A stretch of 64,000 nt of DNA. Origin: Romboutsia sp. CE17 (lineage in GTDB: Bacteria > Bacillota > Clostridia > Peptostreptococcales > Peptostreptococcaceae). The DNA is taken from the NCBI RefSeq assembly GCF_012317385.1, contig NZ_CP051144.1:2232001-2296000 (forward strand), read 5' to 3'. The first letter of the stretch is position 1. Every line of letters begins with the position of its first letter. The position numbers and the translations under genes are program-made. Shown piece after piece: positions 1-8,881 of this stretch. The notes below the pieces were generated by a model. The model was not told the origin of the DNA. It saw only the letters and a list, made by a program, of their open reading frames with translations, and made no database searches.

Positions 1-80
1 TTTTCTAATAATAGTTCTGCTAAGTAAGAACCATCTTGTCCTGTTATCCCTGTTATAAGTGCTACTTTTTTCTTTTGCAT
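1..80 (-). CDS. gmd: GDP-mannose 4,6-dehydratase, N-terminal fragment (cut by window edge)
   Basis: Reading the minus strand from 80 gives an ATG behind a GGAGGAG ribosome site. The first residues, [20 protein letters not shown], then A-E-L-L-L-E, are the Rossmann nucleotide-binding start of GDP-mannose 4,6-dehydratases (GITGQDG glycine motif). The enzyme converts GDP-mannose to GDP-4-keto-6-deoxymannose, the precursor of GDP-fucose, GDP-rhamnose or GDP-perosamine. It lies 26 bp after the glycosyltransferase stop codon, in the same operon as the guanylyltransferase that makes its substrate, which supports the call. Only 26 full codons are inside the window, so the catalytic Tyr-Lys region cannot be checked. 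Confidence 0.85.
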   Translation of the reverse strand, partial: MQKKKVALITGITGQDGSYLAELLLE

Positions 81-106
81 TTTTATTTCTCCTCCAAATT
101 GTATAT

Positions 107-1393
107 CTATATAGCTTGTTTAATTTCTTCTATTTTTTCTTTTCCATTTTTAGAATCTATTGCTAGAATAGTATTTTTGTATTTATTTATTGATACATCT
201 TTAGTTAAGTTTTTCTCTAAGTAAGTTCTTCCATTTACCCCTAGAGATTTTATTACTTCTTTATTTTCTAAAATATAATTTATTTTTCTATATATTTCTT
301 CATAGTTCCCAGGCTCTATACATACCCCACAGTTACATTCTTCAACTATAAGTCTAGCTTCTGATCCTTCATCTAGTACCCCAAGCACTGGTTTCCCTGA
401 TGCCATTACTCCGTAAAGTTTACTTGGTACTGACACTCCTTTTATTCCTTTTGCATTAACTACCCAATGAATATCTGCTGCATTTAATGAATATATTAAA
501 TCAGCTTTATCTTGGTAAGGTATAAAAGTCACATTTTTTAATTTATTTTCATTTACATAAGACTCTATTTTTCCTTTAACTGTTCCATTTCCAACAAAGG
601 CAAATACTACATCTTTTCTATTTTTAAACTTTCCTATAACCTTGATTATATTTTCTAAATCATAGTAAAGCCCTATATTTCCAGAGTACATTATTATAAA
701 TTTATCTTGTAAGTTGTACTTTTCTTTGAAAGCTACAATCTTAGGATGATTTTGCTCTAATGGTTGTATTTCTTTTTCGTTAGTCCAGTTATTTATAAAA
801 GTATTTTTAGGTACTTTTTTATTGTTAAATCTATTTCTTAAAGTCTCTTGCATATCTCTTCCTACTACTATTACTTCATCAGATTGTTTACAGCTAAATT
901 TATCAACTGCCATTACTGTGTTTAGTAGTAATTTATTTTTTGAGTATCCTACTGCCATTGTTTGCTCTGGATTGAAGTCTTGGATATTGTATATAAGCTT
1001 TCCACCTTTGAACCACTTACCTAATACTCCAAGTACTCCACCTAGTATTGGTGGTTGAGATATTGTATATATATAATCTTGTTTTTCAATTTTCATTGTT
1101 GCTATTAAAGAATTAAAGAAATAAGCAACTAAATTCTTTATTCTACTTATCTTATTACTTTTCTGAAATTCTGGTACTCTTACTCTTATTACCTTAATTC
1201 CTTTGTATTCTTCTTTGTATATTCTTTGCGTTTTGTACTTTTCATCTATAGTTCCACTATAACTAGGAACAACACAGATTACCGTTATATCAAAAGTATC
1301 ACTCATACCTTCTGATAATTCTGTTAGTATCTGTCCAGTGGAGGCTACATCTGGATAAAAGTAATGTGCATATATTAATAGTTTATTTTTCAT
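107..1393 (-). CDS. Family 4 glycosyltransferase (WbuB-like) of the polysaccharide operon
   Basis: 428 residues, a cytoplasmic GT-B glycosyltransferase expected to add a sugar from a nucleotide donor to a lipid-linked oligosaccharide. The N-terminus ([13 protein letters not shown]) is the usual GT4 start with an acceptor-domain glycine region. The C-terminal donor domain has YSGNIG near 236-241 and [14 protein letters not shown] at about 324-337, followed by the acidic D-E-G-S-E and V-E-E cluster (the EX7E-type region). It resembles WbuB/colanic-acid-type transferases. GGAGG lies 4 bases before the ATG. It is 16 bp after manC and before gmd, so it belongs to the same operon. The donor and acceptor sugars cannot be read from the sequence; GDP-mannose or a derivative is an inference from context. 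Confidence 0.85.
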   Translation of the reverse strand: MKNKLLIYAHYFYPDVASTGQILTELSEGMSDTFDITVICVVPSYSGTIDEKYKTQRIYKEEYKGIKVIRVRVPEFQKSNKISRIKNLVAYFFNSLIATMKIEKQDYIYTISQPPILGGVLGVLGKWFKGGKLIYNIQDFNPEQTMAVGYSKNKLLLNTVMAVDKFSCKQSDEVIVVGRDMQETLRNRFNNKKVPKNTFINNWTNEKEIQPLEQNHPKIVAFKEKYNLQDKFIIMYSGNIGLYYDLENIIKVIGKFKNRKDVVFAFVGNGTVKGKIESYVNENKLKNVTFIPYQDKADLIYSLNAADIHWVVNAKGIKGVSVPSKLYGVMASGKPVLGVLDEGSEARLIVEECNCGVCIEPGNYEEIYRKINYILENKEVIKSLGVNGRTYLEKNLTKDVSINKYKNTILAIDSKNGKEKIEEIKQAI

Positions 1394-1409
1394 ACTTCCT
1401 CCACTATAT

Positions 1410-2456
1410 CTATATAATCTTCTTTAATTCCTTTACATTAGCTACATTAGACTTACGTCCAACTAATATTTTCCCATCATGCTCTATAACATATATATCA
1501 CTTAAACCTTCAACAACTACACTCTGACTAGAAGATATAACTAAGTTATTCTCACCTTCAACTGCTTTAGTATCCCCTACTAAAACATTTCCAGCTTCGT
1601 CCTTATCTCTATATCTATCTAGCGCTTCCCAGCTTCCAACATCATCCCAACCAAAGTTACTTGGAATAACATGTATATCGCTAGACTTTTCAAGTACAGC
1701 ATAGTCTATTGAAATAGCTTCCGTATTCTTATAATTACTATTTATAGTTTCTTGAAGTTTTTCTTCTTCTACAGTCTCTATAATTTCTAATGCACTATAT
1801 GTATTTGGCGAGTATTTCTTGATTTGATTAAGTATGTTATTTACATTCCATAAGAACATACCACCATTCCATAAGTAGTTACCTTCATTTAAATACATCT
1901 CTGCTTTTTCCTTGTTAGGCTTCTCAACAAAAGTATCTACTTTTATAACCTTATGGTTATTAACTTTAACTTCATTATCACTGTACCTTATATATCCGTA
2001 TCCAGTTTCAGGTCTTGTAGGTTCCATACCTAGAGTTATTATAGATTCATAGTTTTTATTTACAAACTCATCTGCACTATTTACAACTTTTCTAAACTCA
2101 TCTTCATCCTTTATAAGATGGTCCGATGGTAAAACTACCATAGTTGCATCATTGTAATATCTGTTTATAACAAATGCAGATAGTGCTATACATGGAGCTG
2201 TATTTCTTCCTTCCGGTTCAACTATTATATTTTTCTCTGGCAATTCTGGTAATTGCTCTTTTACTAAATCTACATACATCTCCCCTGTAGATACAAATAT
2301 TCTCTCTACTGGTATAATAGGTTTTATTCTATCTACAGTCATCTGTATCATAGTTTTATCCCCTATTAAGTTTAAAAACTGTTTTGGTTTTTCTTCTGTT
2401 GAAAGAGGCCAGAATCTAGTCCCTTTTCCTCCAGCCATTATTAAAGCACATAACAT
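1410..2456 (-). CDS. manC: Mannose-1-phosphate guanylyltransferase
   Basis: 348 residues. Makes GDP-mannose from mannose-1-phosphate and GTP, supplying the polysaccharide operon and the downstream GDP-mannose dehydratase. The nucleotidyltransferase signature GGKGTRFWPLS is at residues 9-19, with KPKQFL right after it at 23-28. The sugar-binding FVEKPN motif lies near 176-181, and a beta-helix-like C-terminal region follows. The length fits the single-domain guanylyltransferase; the fused phosphomannose isomerase domain of the longer (about 470 residue) ManC/AlgA type is absent, so isomerase activity must come from elsewhere. It lies between the phosphohexomutase and a glycosyltransferase, all on the minus strand with short gaps. 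Confidence 0.92.
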   Translation of the reverse strand: MLCALIMAGGKGTRFWPLSTEEKPKQFLNLIGDKTMIQMTVDRIKPIIPVERIFVSTGEMYVDLVKEQLPELPEKNIIVEPEGRNTAPCIALSAFVINRYYNDATMVVLPSDHLIKDEDEFRKVVNSADEFVNKNYESIITLGMEPTRPETGYGYIRYSDNEVKVNNHKVIKVDTFVEKPNKEKAEMYLNEGNYLWNGGMFLWNVNNILNQIKKYSPNTYSALEIIETVEEEKLQETINSNYKNTEAISIDYAVLEKSSDIHVIPSNFGWDDVGSWEALDRYRDKDEAGNVLVGDTKAVEGENNLVISSSQSVVVEGLSDIYVIEHDGKILVGRKSNVANVKELKKII

Positions 2457-2492
2457 TTCTATTCACCCCCATATATATTCAATTGTCTTTTC

Positions 2493-4172
2493 CTATAATG
2501 ATGTTATTTCTTTTATCATTTGTTGTAATTTATTATCAACTTCGCTTTTTTCTTCCCCATTACATCCAAAGTAGAATTTTATCTTTGGCTCTGTTCCAGA
2601 TGGTCTAACGGCTATCCAGCTACCATCTTCTAATATAAATTTAAGAACATCTGACTTAGGTAAATCATCTATACCAGTTTTATAGTCATTTATTTTTTCT
2701 ACCTTTATATTAGCTATCTTTTCTATATTAGAATTTCTAAAATTAGCCATCATAGACTTTATTTTTTCCATTCCGTCTATACCTTTTAAAGTCATTGATA
2801 CTAATTCTTCTTTGTAATATCCATACTTTTTATAAACTTCTTCTAGTCCTTCGTATAAAGTCATTCCTTTATCATAATAGAAAGCAGCCATTTCAGATAT
2901 AAGTAGTGCTGATACTACTCCATCCTTATCTCTTGCATGAGTACCTATAAGGTATCCATAACTTTCTTCATATCCCATGATAAAGGTTCTATCTTGGTTT
3001 ATCTCAAACTCATTTATTTTCTCACCTATAAATTTAAACCCTGTTAGAGTATCTAAACAATCAACTCCAAAACTTTTAGCTATAACTGCACCTAATTCAG
3101 ATGTTACTATTGTCTTAACTATAGTTGGATTTGTCATAGATTTTAGTTCTTCTTGTTTTTGAGTAAGTACATAATCAACTAATAATGAACCTACTTGGTT
3201 TCCATTAAGAACTACGTATTCACCATCAGTATTTTTTACTACTACTCCAACTCTATCACAGTCCGGATCAGTTCCTATTATTAAGTCTGCTCCATTTTCC
3301 TTAGCCATTTGTATAGCTAAGGAAAATACTGCTTTTTCTTCTGGATTTGGATATTTTACTGTAGAAAATTTGCTATCTGGCATTTCTTGTTCTTTTACTA
3401 CTTGTACATTTTCAAATCCAACTTCTTTTAAAGCTCTTCTTATTGGTAAGTTTCCTGTACCATGTATAGGAGTGAAGATTATCTTCATTTCTTTACAAAC
3501 TTTGTTTATTATATCTTGTCTTATAACTTGCTTTTTCACTGCCTCTACAAATGCAGTGTCCACACTTTCATCTAACATAACTATTAGTTTATTATCTTCA
3601 GTTGTAGTAGGTATTGAAGAATAATCTTCTATTTTATTAACTTCATTTATTATCTCTTCAGCTATATCAAGACAAACTTGTCCACCATCAGTCCAGTATA
3701 CTTTGTATCCATTGTACTCAGGAGGATTATGACTAGCTGTGATAACAACACCTGCTACACATCCTAAATGTCTAACTGCAAATGAAAGCTGTGGAGTAGT
3801 TCTTAAATCATCAAATATATAAGCCTTTATTCCACATGCTGCTAACGTTTTAGCAGTTTCTAAACAAAACTCTCTAGACATATGTCTACTGTCATGTGCT
3901 ATCACTACACCTTTTGATTTGCCTTCTTCTTTACATTTATTTAATATGTAGTTCGCAAGCCCAAAAGTTGCTCTTCTTACTGTATATATATTAATTCTAT
4001 TTGTACCAGTTCCTATAACTCCTCTAAGTCCACCAGTGCCAAATTCTAGATTTTTATAAAATCTATCTTTTATTTCTTTATTATCATTTTTTATAAGTTC
4101 TAATTCTTCTTTTGTTTTTTTATCAAAATAGCTGTTATTAACCCATAATTTATATCTATCTAAGTAATTCAT
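2493..4172 (-). CDS. Phosphohexomutase (phosphoglucomutase/phosphomannomutase, PgcA-type)
   Basis: 559 residues, alpha-D-phosphohexomutase family, interconverting hexose-6-phosphate and hexose-1-phosphate. All four signatures are visible: catalytic phosphoserine loop TASHNPPEYNG (Ser147), metal-binding DPDCDR (302-307), sugar-specificity loop GYEESYGY, and the C-terminal phosphate-binding RPSGTEPK. The length matches the long Bacillus PgcA-type enzymes, not the 450-residue GlmM type. Directly upstream of manC, it most likely supplies mannose-1-phosphate, although glucose-1-phosphate for other lipid or wall polymers is equally compatible with the family. It is 11 bp from the sugar transferase gene, so the two are co-transcribed. 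Confidence 0.92.
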   Translation of the reverse strand: MNYLDRYKLWVNNSYFDKKTKEELELIKNDNKEIKDRFYKNLEFGTGGLRGVIGTGTNRINIYTVRRATFGLANYILNKCKEEGKSKGVVIAHDSRHMSREFCLETAKTLAACGIKAYIFDDLRTTPQLSFAVRHLGCVAGVVITASHNPPEYNGYKVYWTDGGQVCLDIAEEIINEVNKIEDYSSIPTTTEDNKLIVMLDESVDTAFVEAVKKQVIRQDIINKVCKEMKIIFTPIHGTGNLPIRRALKEVGFENVQVVKEQEMPDSKFSTVKYPNPEEKAVFSLAIQMAKENGADLIIGTDPDCDRVGVVVKNTDGEYVVLNGNQVGSLLVDYVLTQKQEELKSMTNPTIVKTIVTSELGAVIAKSFGVDCLDTLTGFKFIGEKINEFEINQDRTFIMGYEESYGYLIGTHARDKDGVVSALLISEMAAFYYDKGMTLYEGLEEVYKKYGYYKEELVSMTLKGIDGMEKIKSMMANFRNSNIEKIANIKVEKINDYKTGIDDLPKSDVLKFILEDGSWIAVRPSGTEPKIKFYFGCNGEEKSEVDNKLQQMIKEITSL

Positions 4173-4183
4173 ATATTCCCTTC

Positions 4184-4849
4184 CTAACTTGCAGTTTTAT
4201 CCCCAAATAAAACAAATACAGTTTTAAATATTAACTTTATATCTATCCAAAGATTTCTCTCTTCTATATATTTAATATCTAGCTCAACCCATTCATCAAA
4301 TCCAATTTCATTTCTTCCACCTACTTGCCAATAGCATGTAAGCCCTGGTTTTACTAATAATCTTTGCATTTGATAATCTGTATATTGATCAACTTCTCTA
4401 GGAATAGGTGGTCTAGGACCTACTATACTCATATCCCCTTTTAAAATATTAATTAGCTGTGGTAGTTCATCAATACTAGTTTTTCGTATAAATCTACCTA
4501 TCTTAGTAATCCTTGGGTCATTTTTTATTTTAAATACTGGTCCTGTTTGTTCGTTTTGTTCTTGTAATTGTTCTAATAACTCCTCTGCATTGTGAACCAT
4601 GCTTCTAAACTTGTACATATTAAAAATTTTTCCATTTAGTCCGTTTCTTTCTTGCGAAAAGAATATCTTTCCTTTTGGGTCCTCTAATTTAATTAGTATT
4701 GCTACTATTAAAAACACTGGTGATAAAATTATTAGTCCGCATAAAGAGCCTACAATATCAATGACTCTTTTTAAAAATAAATATAACTTGTTTTCCCTTA
4801 GATTAACAGGATGTAAAACCCCACCATAAGTACCCAATTCTCTTTCCAA
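4184..4849 (-). CDS. Initiating sugar-phosphate transferase (monotopic phosphoglycosyltransferase)
   Basis: 221 residues. Transfers a sugar-1-phosphate from a UDP-sugar to undecaprenyl phosphate, starting the repeat unit on the cytoplasmic membrane face. One N-terminal hydrophobic segment (about 27-50) is followed by the catalytic bacterial sugar transferase domain with KFRSMVHNAEE, DELPQLINILKGDMSIVGPR and a C-terminal LTCYWQVGGRNEIGF region. It is the short form (PglC/WbaP catalytic core) without the four extra N-terminal membrane helices of WbaP. It sits between cpsD and the phosphohexomutase genes, the usual place for an initiating transferase. The sugar (glucose, galactose or an N-acetyl-sugar) is not predictable from what I can see. 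Confidence 0.9.
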   Translation of the reverse strand: MERELGTYGGVLHPVNLRENKLYLFLKRVIDIVGSLCGLIILSPVFLIVAILIKLEDPKGKIFFSQERNGLNGKIFNMYKFRSMVHNAEELLEQLQEQNEQTGPVFKIKNDPRITKIGRFIRKTSIDELPQLINILKGDMSIVGPRPPIPREVDQYTDYQMQRLLVKPGLTCYWQVGGRNEIGFDEWVELDIKYIEERNLWIDIKLIFKTVFVLFGDKTAS

Positions 4850-4875
4850 ACTTATCCCTCCAAATAAAACTCTTT

Positions 4876-5589
4876 CTATCTCTTTTTAAATAATCCACGC
4901 TTTTCTTTTCTTCTTGAATCTTCACTCCCATAGTAATAGTTGTAATAACCATAAGTGTTCTTATCAACTTCAAACTTATTAAGTATTGCACCTAAAATAT
5001 TAGCATTAACACTTTCTAATCTTTCCTTTGATAACTTAACTGCATCAATCTCAGCTTCATTACATCCTACTAGTAATATAGTTCCATCTGCATATTGAGT
5101 TAATATATTGGCATCAGTAACTACCCCTATAGGTGGAGAATCTATAAATATATAATCATAGTATCCTTTTACCACATCCATAAAGTTTTTCATCTTCTTA
5201 GATTGAAGTATTTCTGCTGGGTTAGGTGGCATCTTTCCAACTTTTAATATATCTAGCCCCTTTACTTTAGTTTTTTCTATACATTTATCTACGTCTTTAC
5301 TTCCTGTAAGGATGTCTGTAAGCCCATTTAAGTTACTTACACCAAACATTTTATGTACACTAGGATTTCTTAAATCGCAATCCATCACTAATACTCTCTT
5401 ATTTTCAAGCCTTGCAAAAGTTGCTGCTAAGTTTGAGATTACTGTACTCTTACCTTCATTTGCTTGAGTACTAGTTATTAGTATAGTTTTTATATTTTTA
5501 TCTACATTCGAGAACTGTATATTTGTTCTTATTAATCTATATGCTTCTGCTATATGAGATTTAGGGTTATTGTAACTGTATAATTTCAT
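4876..5589 (-). CDS. CpsD/CapB-family BY-kinase (polysaccharide tyrosine kinase)
   Basis: 237 residues, cytoplasmic bacterial tyrosine kinase that works with the adjacent Wzz-like membrane adaptor to control polysaccharide assembly. Walker A is at 40-49 (STQANEGKST), Walker A' at about 65-72 (RVLVMDCD) and Walker B at 146-150 (YIFID). A tyrosine cluster near 213-220 (YGYYNYYYG) is the expected autophosphorylation tail, followed by a basic end. Size and order (adaptor first, kinase 10 bp later) match the Gram-positive split arrangement (CpsC/CpsD, CapA/CapB, YveK/YveL). Regulation by dephosphorylation would need a PHP-type phosphatase, which is not in this window. Confidence 0.92.
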   Translation of the reverse strand: MKLYSYNNPKSHIAEAYRLIRTNIQFSNVDKNIKTILITSTQANEGKSTVISNLAATFARLENKRVLVMDCDLRNPSVHKMFGVSNLNGLTDILTGSKDVDKCIEKTKVKGLDILKVGKMPPNPAEILQSKKMKNFMDVVKGYYDYIFIDSPPIGVVTDANILTQYADGTILLVGCNEAEIDAVKLSKERLESVNANILGAILNKFEVDKNTYGYYNYYYGSEDSRRKEKRGLFKKR

Positions 5590-5599
5590 ATGACACCTC

Positions 5600-6280
5600 C
5601 TATGCTATGTCTTCTTCTATAGGTATTACTCCTAATACCGGTATGTCTAAATGTCTTGTTATATCTTCTGGTTTTGTCATTTTTGTGTCTATATAGTGCA
5701 TGAAGAACACTAGGAATAAACCTATCATAACTCCTAAAACTGTAGCTGTTGCTACGTTCATAACCTTATTAGGCTTTATTGGTGCTTGTGGAAGTATTGC
5801 CTTGTCTATTACTTCTGCTCCATTTGCCTTTGTTATTCTTTTTACTTCTTTTGTAAATACCTTTGGTATAGCATTTGCTATATCCATAGCTTTTCTAGCA
5901 TTAGTATCTTGTACTTTTATGCTTATTATTTGTGTATCGCCTACTGGACTTACACTTATTTTTGATACTAACTGGTCATAAGTCATGTCTAGTCCTAAGC
6001 TATCAATAACTTCATCAAGTACAGTTCTAGATTTTATTATTTCTCCATATGTAACTGCTAACTTTTGACTGACAGTATACTCATCCCCTGTCATACTTTT
6101 GTCTTCTGAAGCTTCACTTCTATTTACTATTAATGTAGTTTTTGTCTCGTATACTGGACTAAGTACAAAAAAGCTTACTAATGCACTTGATATCATAGCT
6201 ATTAAAGTTATTAGTATTATGATTTTTGATTTTTTCTTTATAATGCCAAAATACTCTTTTAGGTCTATAGTTTCTTCCAT
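5600..6280 (-). CDS. Wzz/YveK-type chain-length and kinase-adaptor membrane protein
   Basis: 226 residues, first gene of the polysaccharide operon. Two membrane helices (about 19-40 and 173-193) flank an extracellular Wzz-type domain, giving the polysaccharide co-polymerase topology. The cytoplasmic C-terminal tail (HYIDTKMTKPEDITRHLDIP) is the part that activates the BY-kinase in this family. The proline-rich stretch KAILPQAPIKPNKVMN just before the second helix is typical. The following gene encodes the partner kinase, 10 bp away. A long AT-rich leader with a predicted stem-loop precedes it. Confidence 0.9.
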   Translation of the reverse strand: MEETIDLKEYFGIIKKKSKIIILITLIAMISSALVSFFVLSPVYETKTTLIVNRSEASEDKSMTGDEYTVSQKLAVTYGEIIKSRTVLDEVIDSLGLDMTYDQLVSKISVSPVGDTQIISIKVQDTNARKAMDIANAIPKVFTKEVKRITKANGAEVIDKAILPQAPIKPNKVMNVATATVLGVMIGLFLVFFMHYIDTKMTKPEDITRHLDIPVLGVIPIEEDIA

Positions 6281-6570
6281 ATTTATTCCTCCATATGTTT
6301 CTTTCCGAATTTTATGTATTTTTTACAGTTTATAGTTCATATAATTTTTTTACATAATAAAAAGCCCATTTTCCTTATCAATCACCTCAATGATTTGTTT
6401 TCTTAAGGTCTATAAGCTTATGTTTCGTTTATAAACTATATAAAACTACATAAAACTACTTTACTCGTTATTATAGTAGCACTATTGTATTTAATTTTAA
6501 ACATATTCGACAAAACAAGACATGGTTTGTCGGAAATTTTTTCCATTTAATGGAATCCAAATTTATTGAC
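6281..6570 (-). promoter_or_regulatory. Promoter and leader region of the polysaccharide operon
   Basis: 290 bases between the operon's first gene and the LCP terminator. On the minus strand one candidate promoter is TTGTCG, 18 bases, TACAAT (about 6483-6512). A second TATAAT-like box with a weak -35 lies at about 6470-6475. Just downstream of it are three 10-base direct repeats of the type TAGTTTTATg (about 6428-6460), spaced one helical turn apart, which look like a regulator-binding array. A nested stem-loop follows at 6362-6419. No small ORF with a ribosome site is seen. Confidence 0.45.
6362..6419 (-). other. Nested leader stem-loop upstream of the polysaccharide operon
   Basis: Three nested arm pairs can be paired by eye: AAGC/GCTT (6362-6365 with 6416-6419), CCTTA/TAAGG (6373-6377 with 6404-6408) and AATCA/TGATT (6380-6384 with 6391-6395), with CCTCAA (plus strand) in the loop. 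It lies about 80 bases before the first start codon. It does not resemble a c-di-GMP riboswitch or the Bacillus EAR element. A structured 5' leader is an inference. Confidence 0.35.
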
Positions 6571-6608
6571 AAAATAAAAGACCACCTTTATTTGTGGTCC
6601 TTTATTTT
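6571..6608 (-). terminator. Rho-independent terminator of the LCP gene
   Basis: GGACCAC / GTGGTC stem with a short AAATAAAG-type loop and a TTTTATTTT tail on the minus strand, starting 3 bases after the LCP stop codon. Confidence 0.85.
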
Positions 6609-6610
6609 CA

Positions 6611-7516
6611 TTATTCATTTTTATAAATAAAATTATTTAACAGATCTATATTAGTCTCTTCATCCCATAATACTACCCATCCAGCTTCTTTTAACTTTAC
6701 TTCTTCCTTATAAACAGGGAATTCCATAGTCTCTACATTATCAGTTCCTATTCTTAAAGTCTTATATCCCAAAAGTATAACATCCATAGGTTTTAAATTA
6801 GTCTTAACTCCAGACATCATTATATCTAAAGATCCAATGTAAGCTCTTAGTCCTGTGTGCTGTAATTTATTAAGGGTAGATTTTATAACCATTCTTTGCC
6901 TTGAGTCTCTTGCATCTGTACTATCTTGATATCTCATTCTACTAAAGGCCAAAGCTTGATACCCATTTAAGTTGAATGTGCCAGCTTTGTCTATAAATTG
7001 TATATCTCCTTTATCTTCTTTGCCATAGAGTTCGTAACATACTTTTGTTAGCTTATGCAGTGACTCTAAGTCATTATCTGTAATCTCTACTTCTACCCCA
7101 CCAAGTAAATCAATTATTTCCATAAAAGAGCTAAAGCTAACTGTTGCATACCTATCAATGTCTATTCCAAAGTTCTCTTTTATAGTTTGTAATAATAGAT
7201 CTGGTCCTCCATAGGCATATGCATGTGTTAATTTTTCTTTTCCACGATCTTTAATATACACATAGGTATCCCTTCCAAGTGAAGTTAGCTTTATTTTTCT
7301 GCTACTTTCATCAATTGTCATTATTATCATTGCATCAGAACGATTACCTTTTTCTAGATTATTCCCATCTACACCTATTAGTAATATATTTTTTATAGGC
7401 TTTGATTCTAGTTCTTGTGCATATAAGATACTATTATAAGTAGTAGTAATAAATATAGCTGCAATTAAACTTATAACACTAATTCTTAAAATGTACTTCA
7501 TAGTTAGTCTGTTCAT
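6611..7516 (-). CDS. LytR-CpsA-Psr (LCP) family wall-polymer ligase
   Basis: 301 residues. LCP enzymes move lipid-linked glycopolymers to peptidoglycan outside the cell. One N-terminal membrane helix (about 7-32), then the LCP domain: LLIGVDGN (45-52), RSDAMIIM with Arg59 and Asp61, SLGRDTYV with Arg82 and Asp83, LLGGVEV, and the C-terminal FSRMRYQDSTDARDSRQR arginine cluster (about 191-208). These are the conserved phosphate-binding positions of the family. GGTGATAAA precedes the chosen ATG. Its position beside the polysaccharide operon, on the same strand but with its own terminator, suggests that it attaches that polymer to the wall; this is inference. Confidence 0.92.
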   Translation of the reverse strand: MNRLTMKYILRISVISLIAAIFITTTYNSILYAQELESKPIKNILLIGVDGNNLEKGNRSDAMIIMTIDESSRKIKLTSLGRDTYVYIKDRGKEKLTHAYAYGGPDLLLQTIKENFGIDIDRYATVSFSSFMEIIDLLGGVEVEITDNDLESLHKLTKVCYELYGKEDKGDIQFIDKAGTFNLNGYQALAFSRMRYQDSTDARDSRQRMVIKSTLNKLQHTGLRAYIGSLDIMMSGVKTNLKPMDVILLGYKTLRIGTDNVETMEFPVYKEEVKLKEAGWVVLWDEETNIDLLNNFIYKNE

Positions 7517-7588
7517 TTTATCACCATGATTTCTTTTAGATTATAATTAGTTCTTGTTATAAGTTTTCCCAAAGATAAAAGAGTATAT

Positions 7589-8059
7589 TTATTTTTTTAT
7601 ATAATAATAAATACTTATTAAGATTGTTCCTATAGCTCCACCTGTAGTATCAACAATTACATCTCTAAATTCTCCACTTCGTCCTGGTATAAAAAGTTGA
7701 TGCATTTCATCACTACAAGCATATAAAAATACTAAACTTAAAGTTATTATTATACTTTTTAGTATAACTTTCGAGTTTCTATTATCTTTTCTTGATATAA
7801 TATAAATAAATGTAAGTATAGCTAGTACAAAGTATAAAAACATATGAGCCGATTTTCTTATTATAAATTCACCTATTGATGAAGTTAATATTGAATCTAA
7901 CATACTTCCTATTATAGGTGTATTTAGTATCATTGTTATAAATTCTCCAGATTGATTAGCTGATACTGATGATGGTTGATGAGATAGATAAAATATAAAT
8001 CCCATCCATATTAATATTAAAAATATTTTTGTGCTTATTTTATTTACGTTCTCTTTCAT
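7589..8059 (-). CDS. VanZ-like family membrane protein
   Basis: 156 residues from the ATG at 8059, which has AGGAG 8 bases upstream; a longer frame from 8128 lacks a ribosome site. Four hydrophobic segments (about 10-27, 65-85, 97-115, 134-152). The family hallmarks are visible: KSAHMFLYFVLA in the middle, then SDEMHQLFIPGRSGEFRDVIVDTTGGAIG. VanZ relatives are small membrane proteins, one of which gives low-level teicoplanin resistance; most have no known function. It lies 72 bp before the LCP gene and may be co-transcribed with it. Confidence 0.85.
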   Translation of the reverse strand: MKENVNKISTKIFLILIWMGFIFYLSHQPSSVSANQSGEFITMILNTPIIGSMLDSILTSSIGEFIIRKSAHMFLYFVLAILTFIYIISRKDNRNSKVILKSIIITLSLVFLYACSDEMHQLFIPGRSGEFRDVIVDTTGGAIGTILISIYYYIKK

Positions 8060-8218
8060 AATATTATCTCCTAAATACCTCTTTTTTGATTTAATATTAA
8101 AAATTATATTATCTTTAAATTTTAACACTAATTAGATTATAGAGGTATTTATTTTTAATAATTTGTTTATAATTTAATTACCTTTGAAATATGTAATTCA
8201 TGAAAGGATTTAGTTACT

Positions 8219-8749
8219 ATGTTTAAATTTATTCGAAATATATTATTTATTTTTATAATTACTATATCAATTATAACTGGTGGCGTTATGTACTTAAATC
8301 ATCGTACTCAATCTAATTTAAATAATAAGTTCTCTACTGTTTCTAATGAAAACTTAAAGAAATCATCAAATAATGATCTGGAAAATACTTCGACAGAAAT
8401 TTCCAAGGAAATATCAAATATATTATCAAATGAAGATAATTATGGTATTGCGATAAAATGTGATGATATGCAAGCCTTAGCTTATTTAGATAAAAATACT
8501 AAGAAATTTTCTATGGTTAATTTAAATAGCTCCAAGGAGTATGATGCTTTATATGATAAGGCTGATAAATACATAAATTTTGATAGTAAAATTGATTATA
8601 GTATAGATGAGCTATCTAGTATGAAAGATGAGTTCATGTCTGCTGATTTATCAAATAAGTATAAGATGATTAAGGAAATTTTAAGTAATACTGATAACAA
8701 TATAAGTGAAAGTGATCTTATATCGATTTATTTTCAATTTATAAATTAG
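8219..8749 (+). CDS. Unknown membrane-anchored or exported protein
   Basis: 176 residues, not recognised. AAAGGA lies a short distance before the ATG. Residues about 8-28 form a single hydrophobic helix after a short basic start, so the protein is either a signal-anchored or secreted protein with no lipobox. The rest is hydrophilic, rich in Asn, Ser, Asp and Lys, with stretches likely to be helical (KYKMIKEILSNTDNNISESD). It is transcribed away from the VanZ-like gene and followed by a strong terminator. No catalytic motif is visible. Confidence 0.65.
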   Translation: MFKFIRNILFIFIITISIITGGVMYLNHRTQSNLNNKFSTVSNENLKKSSNNDLENTSTEISKEISNILSNEDNYGIAIKCDDMQALAYLDKNTKKFSMVNLNSSKEYDALYDKADKYINFDSKIDYSIDELSSMKDEFMSADLSNKYKMIKEILSNTDNNISESDLISIYFQFIN

Positions 8750-8819
8750 AAATTATCTTACTTCTATTACTTATCTAAATTATTAAAAATTCGATTTGCC
8801 ATATAATTTGCTAAAACTT

Positions 8820-8862
8820 AAAAAGGTTGTATCAAAGTATACTTTGATACAACCTTTTTTTA
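8820..8862. terminator. Bidirectional rho-independent terminator
   Basis: A 17-base arm pair (AAGGTTGTATCAAAGTA with its complement TACTTTGATACAACCTT) flanked by an A run on the left and a T run on the right. It serves the plus-strand gene ending at 8749 and the minus-strand small gene ending at 8882. Confidence 0.9.
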
Positions 8863-8881
8863 GCTTTAACAAAACTAATTT

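Noticed and set aside
6281-6570. c-di-GMP riboswitch or EAR antiterminator before the polysaccharide operon
   Set aside because: No GGGACGCAAAGCC-type core and no EAR-like pseudoknot pattern; only a simple nested stem is visible.
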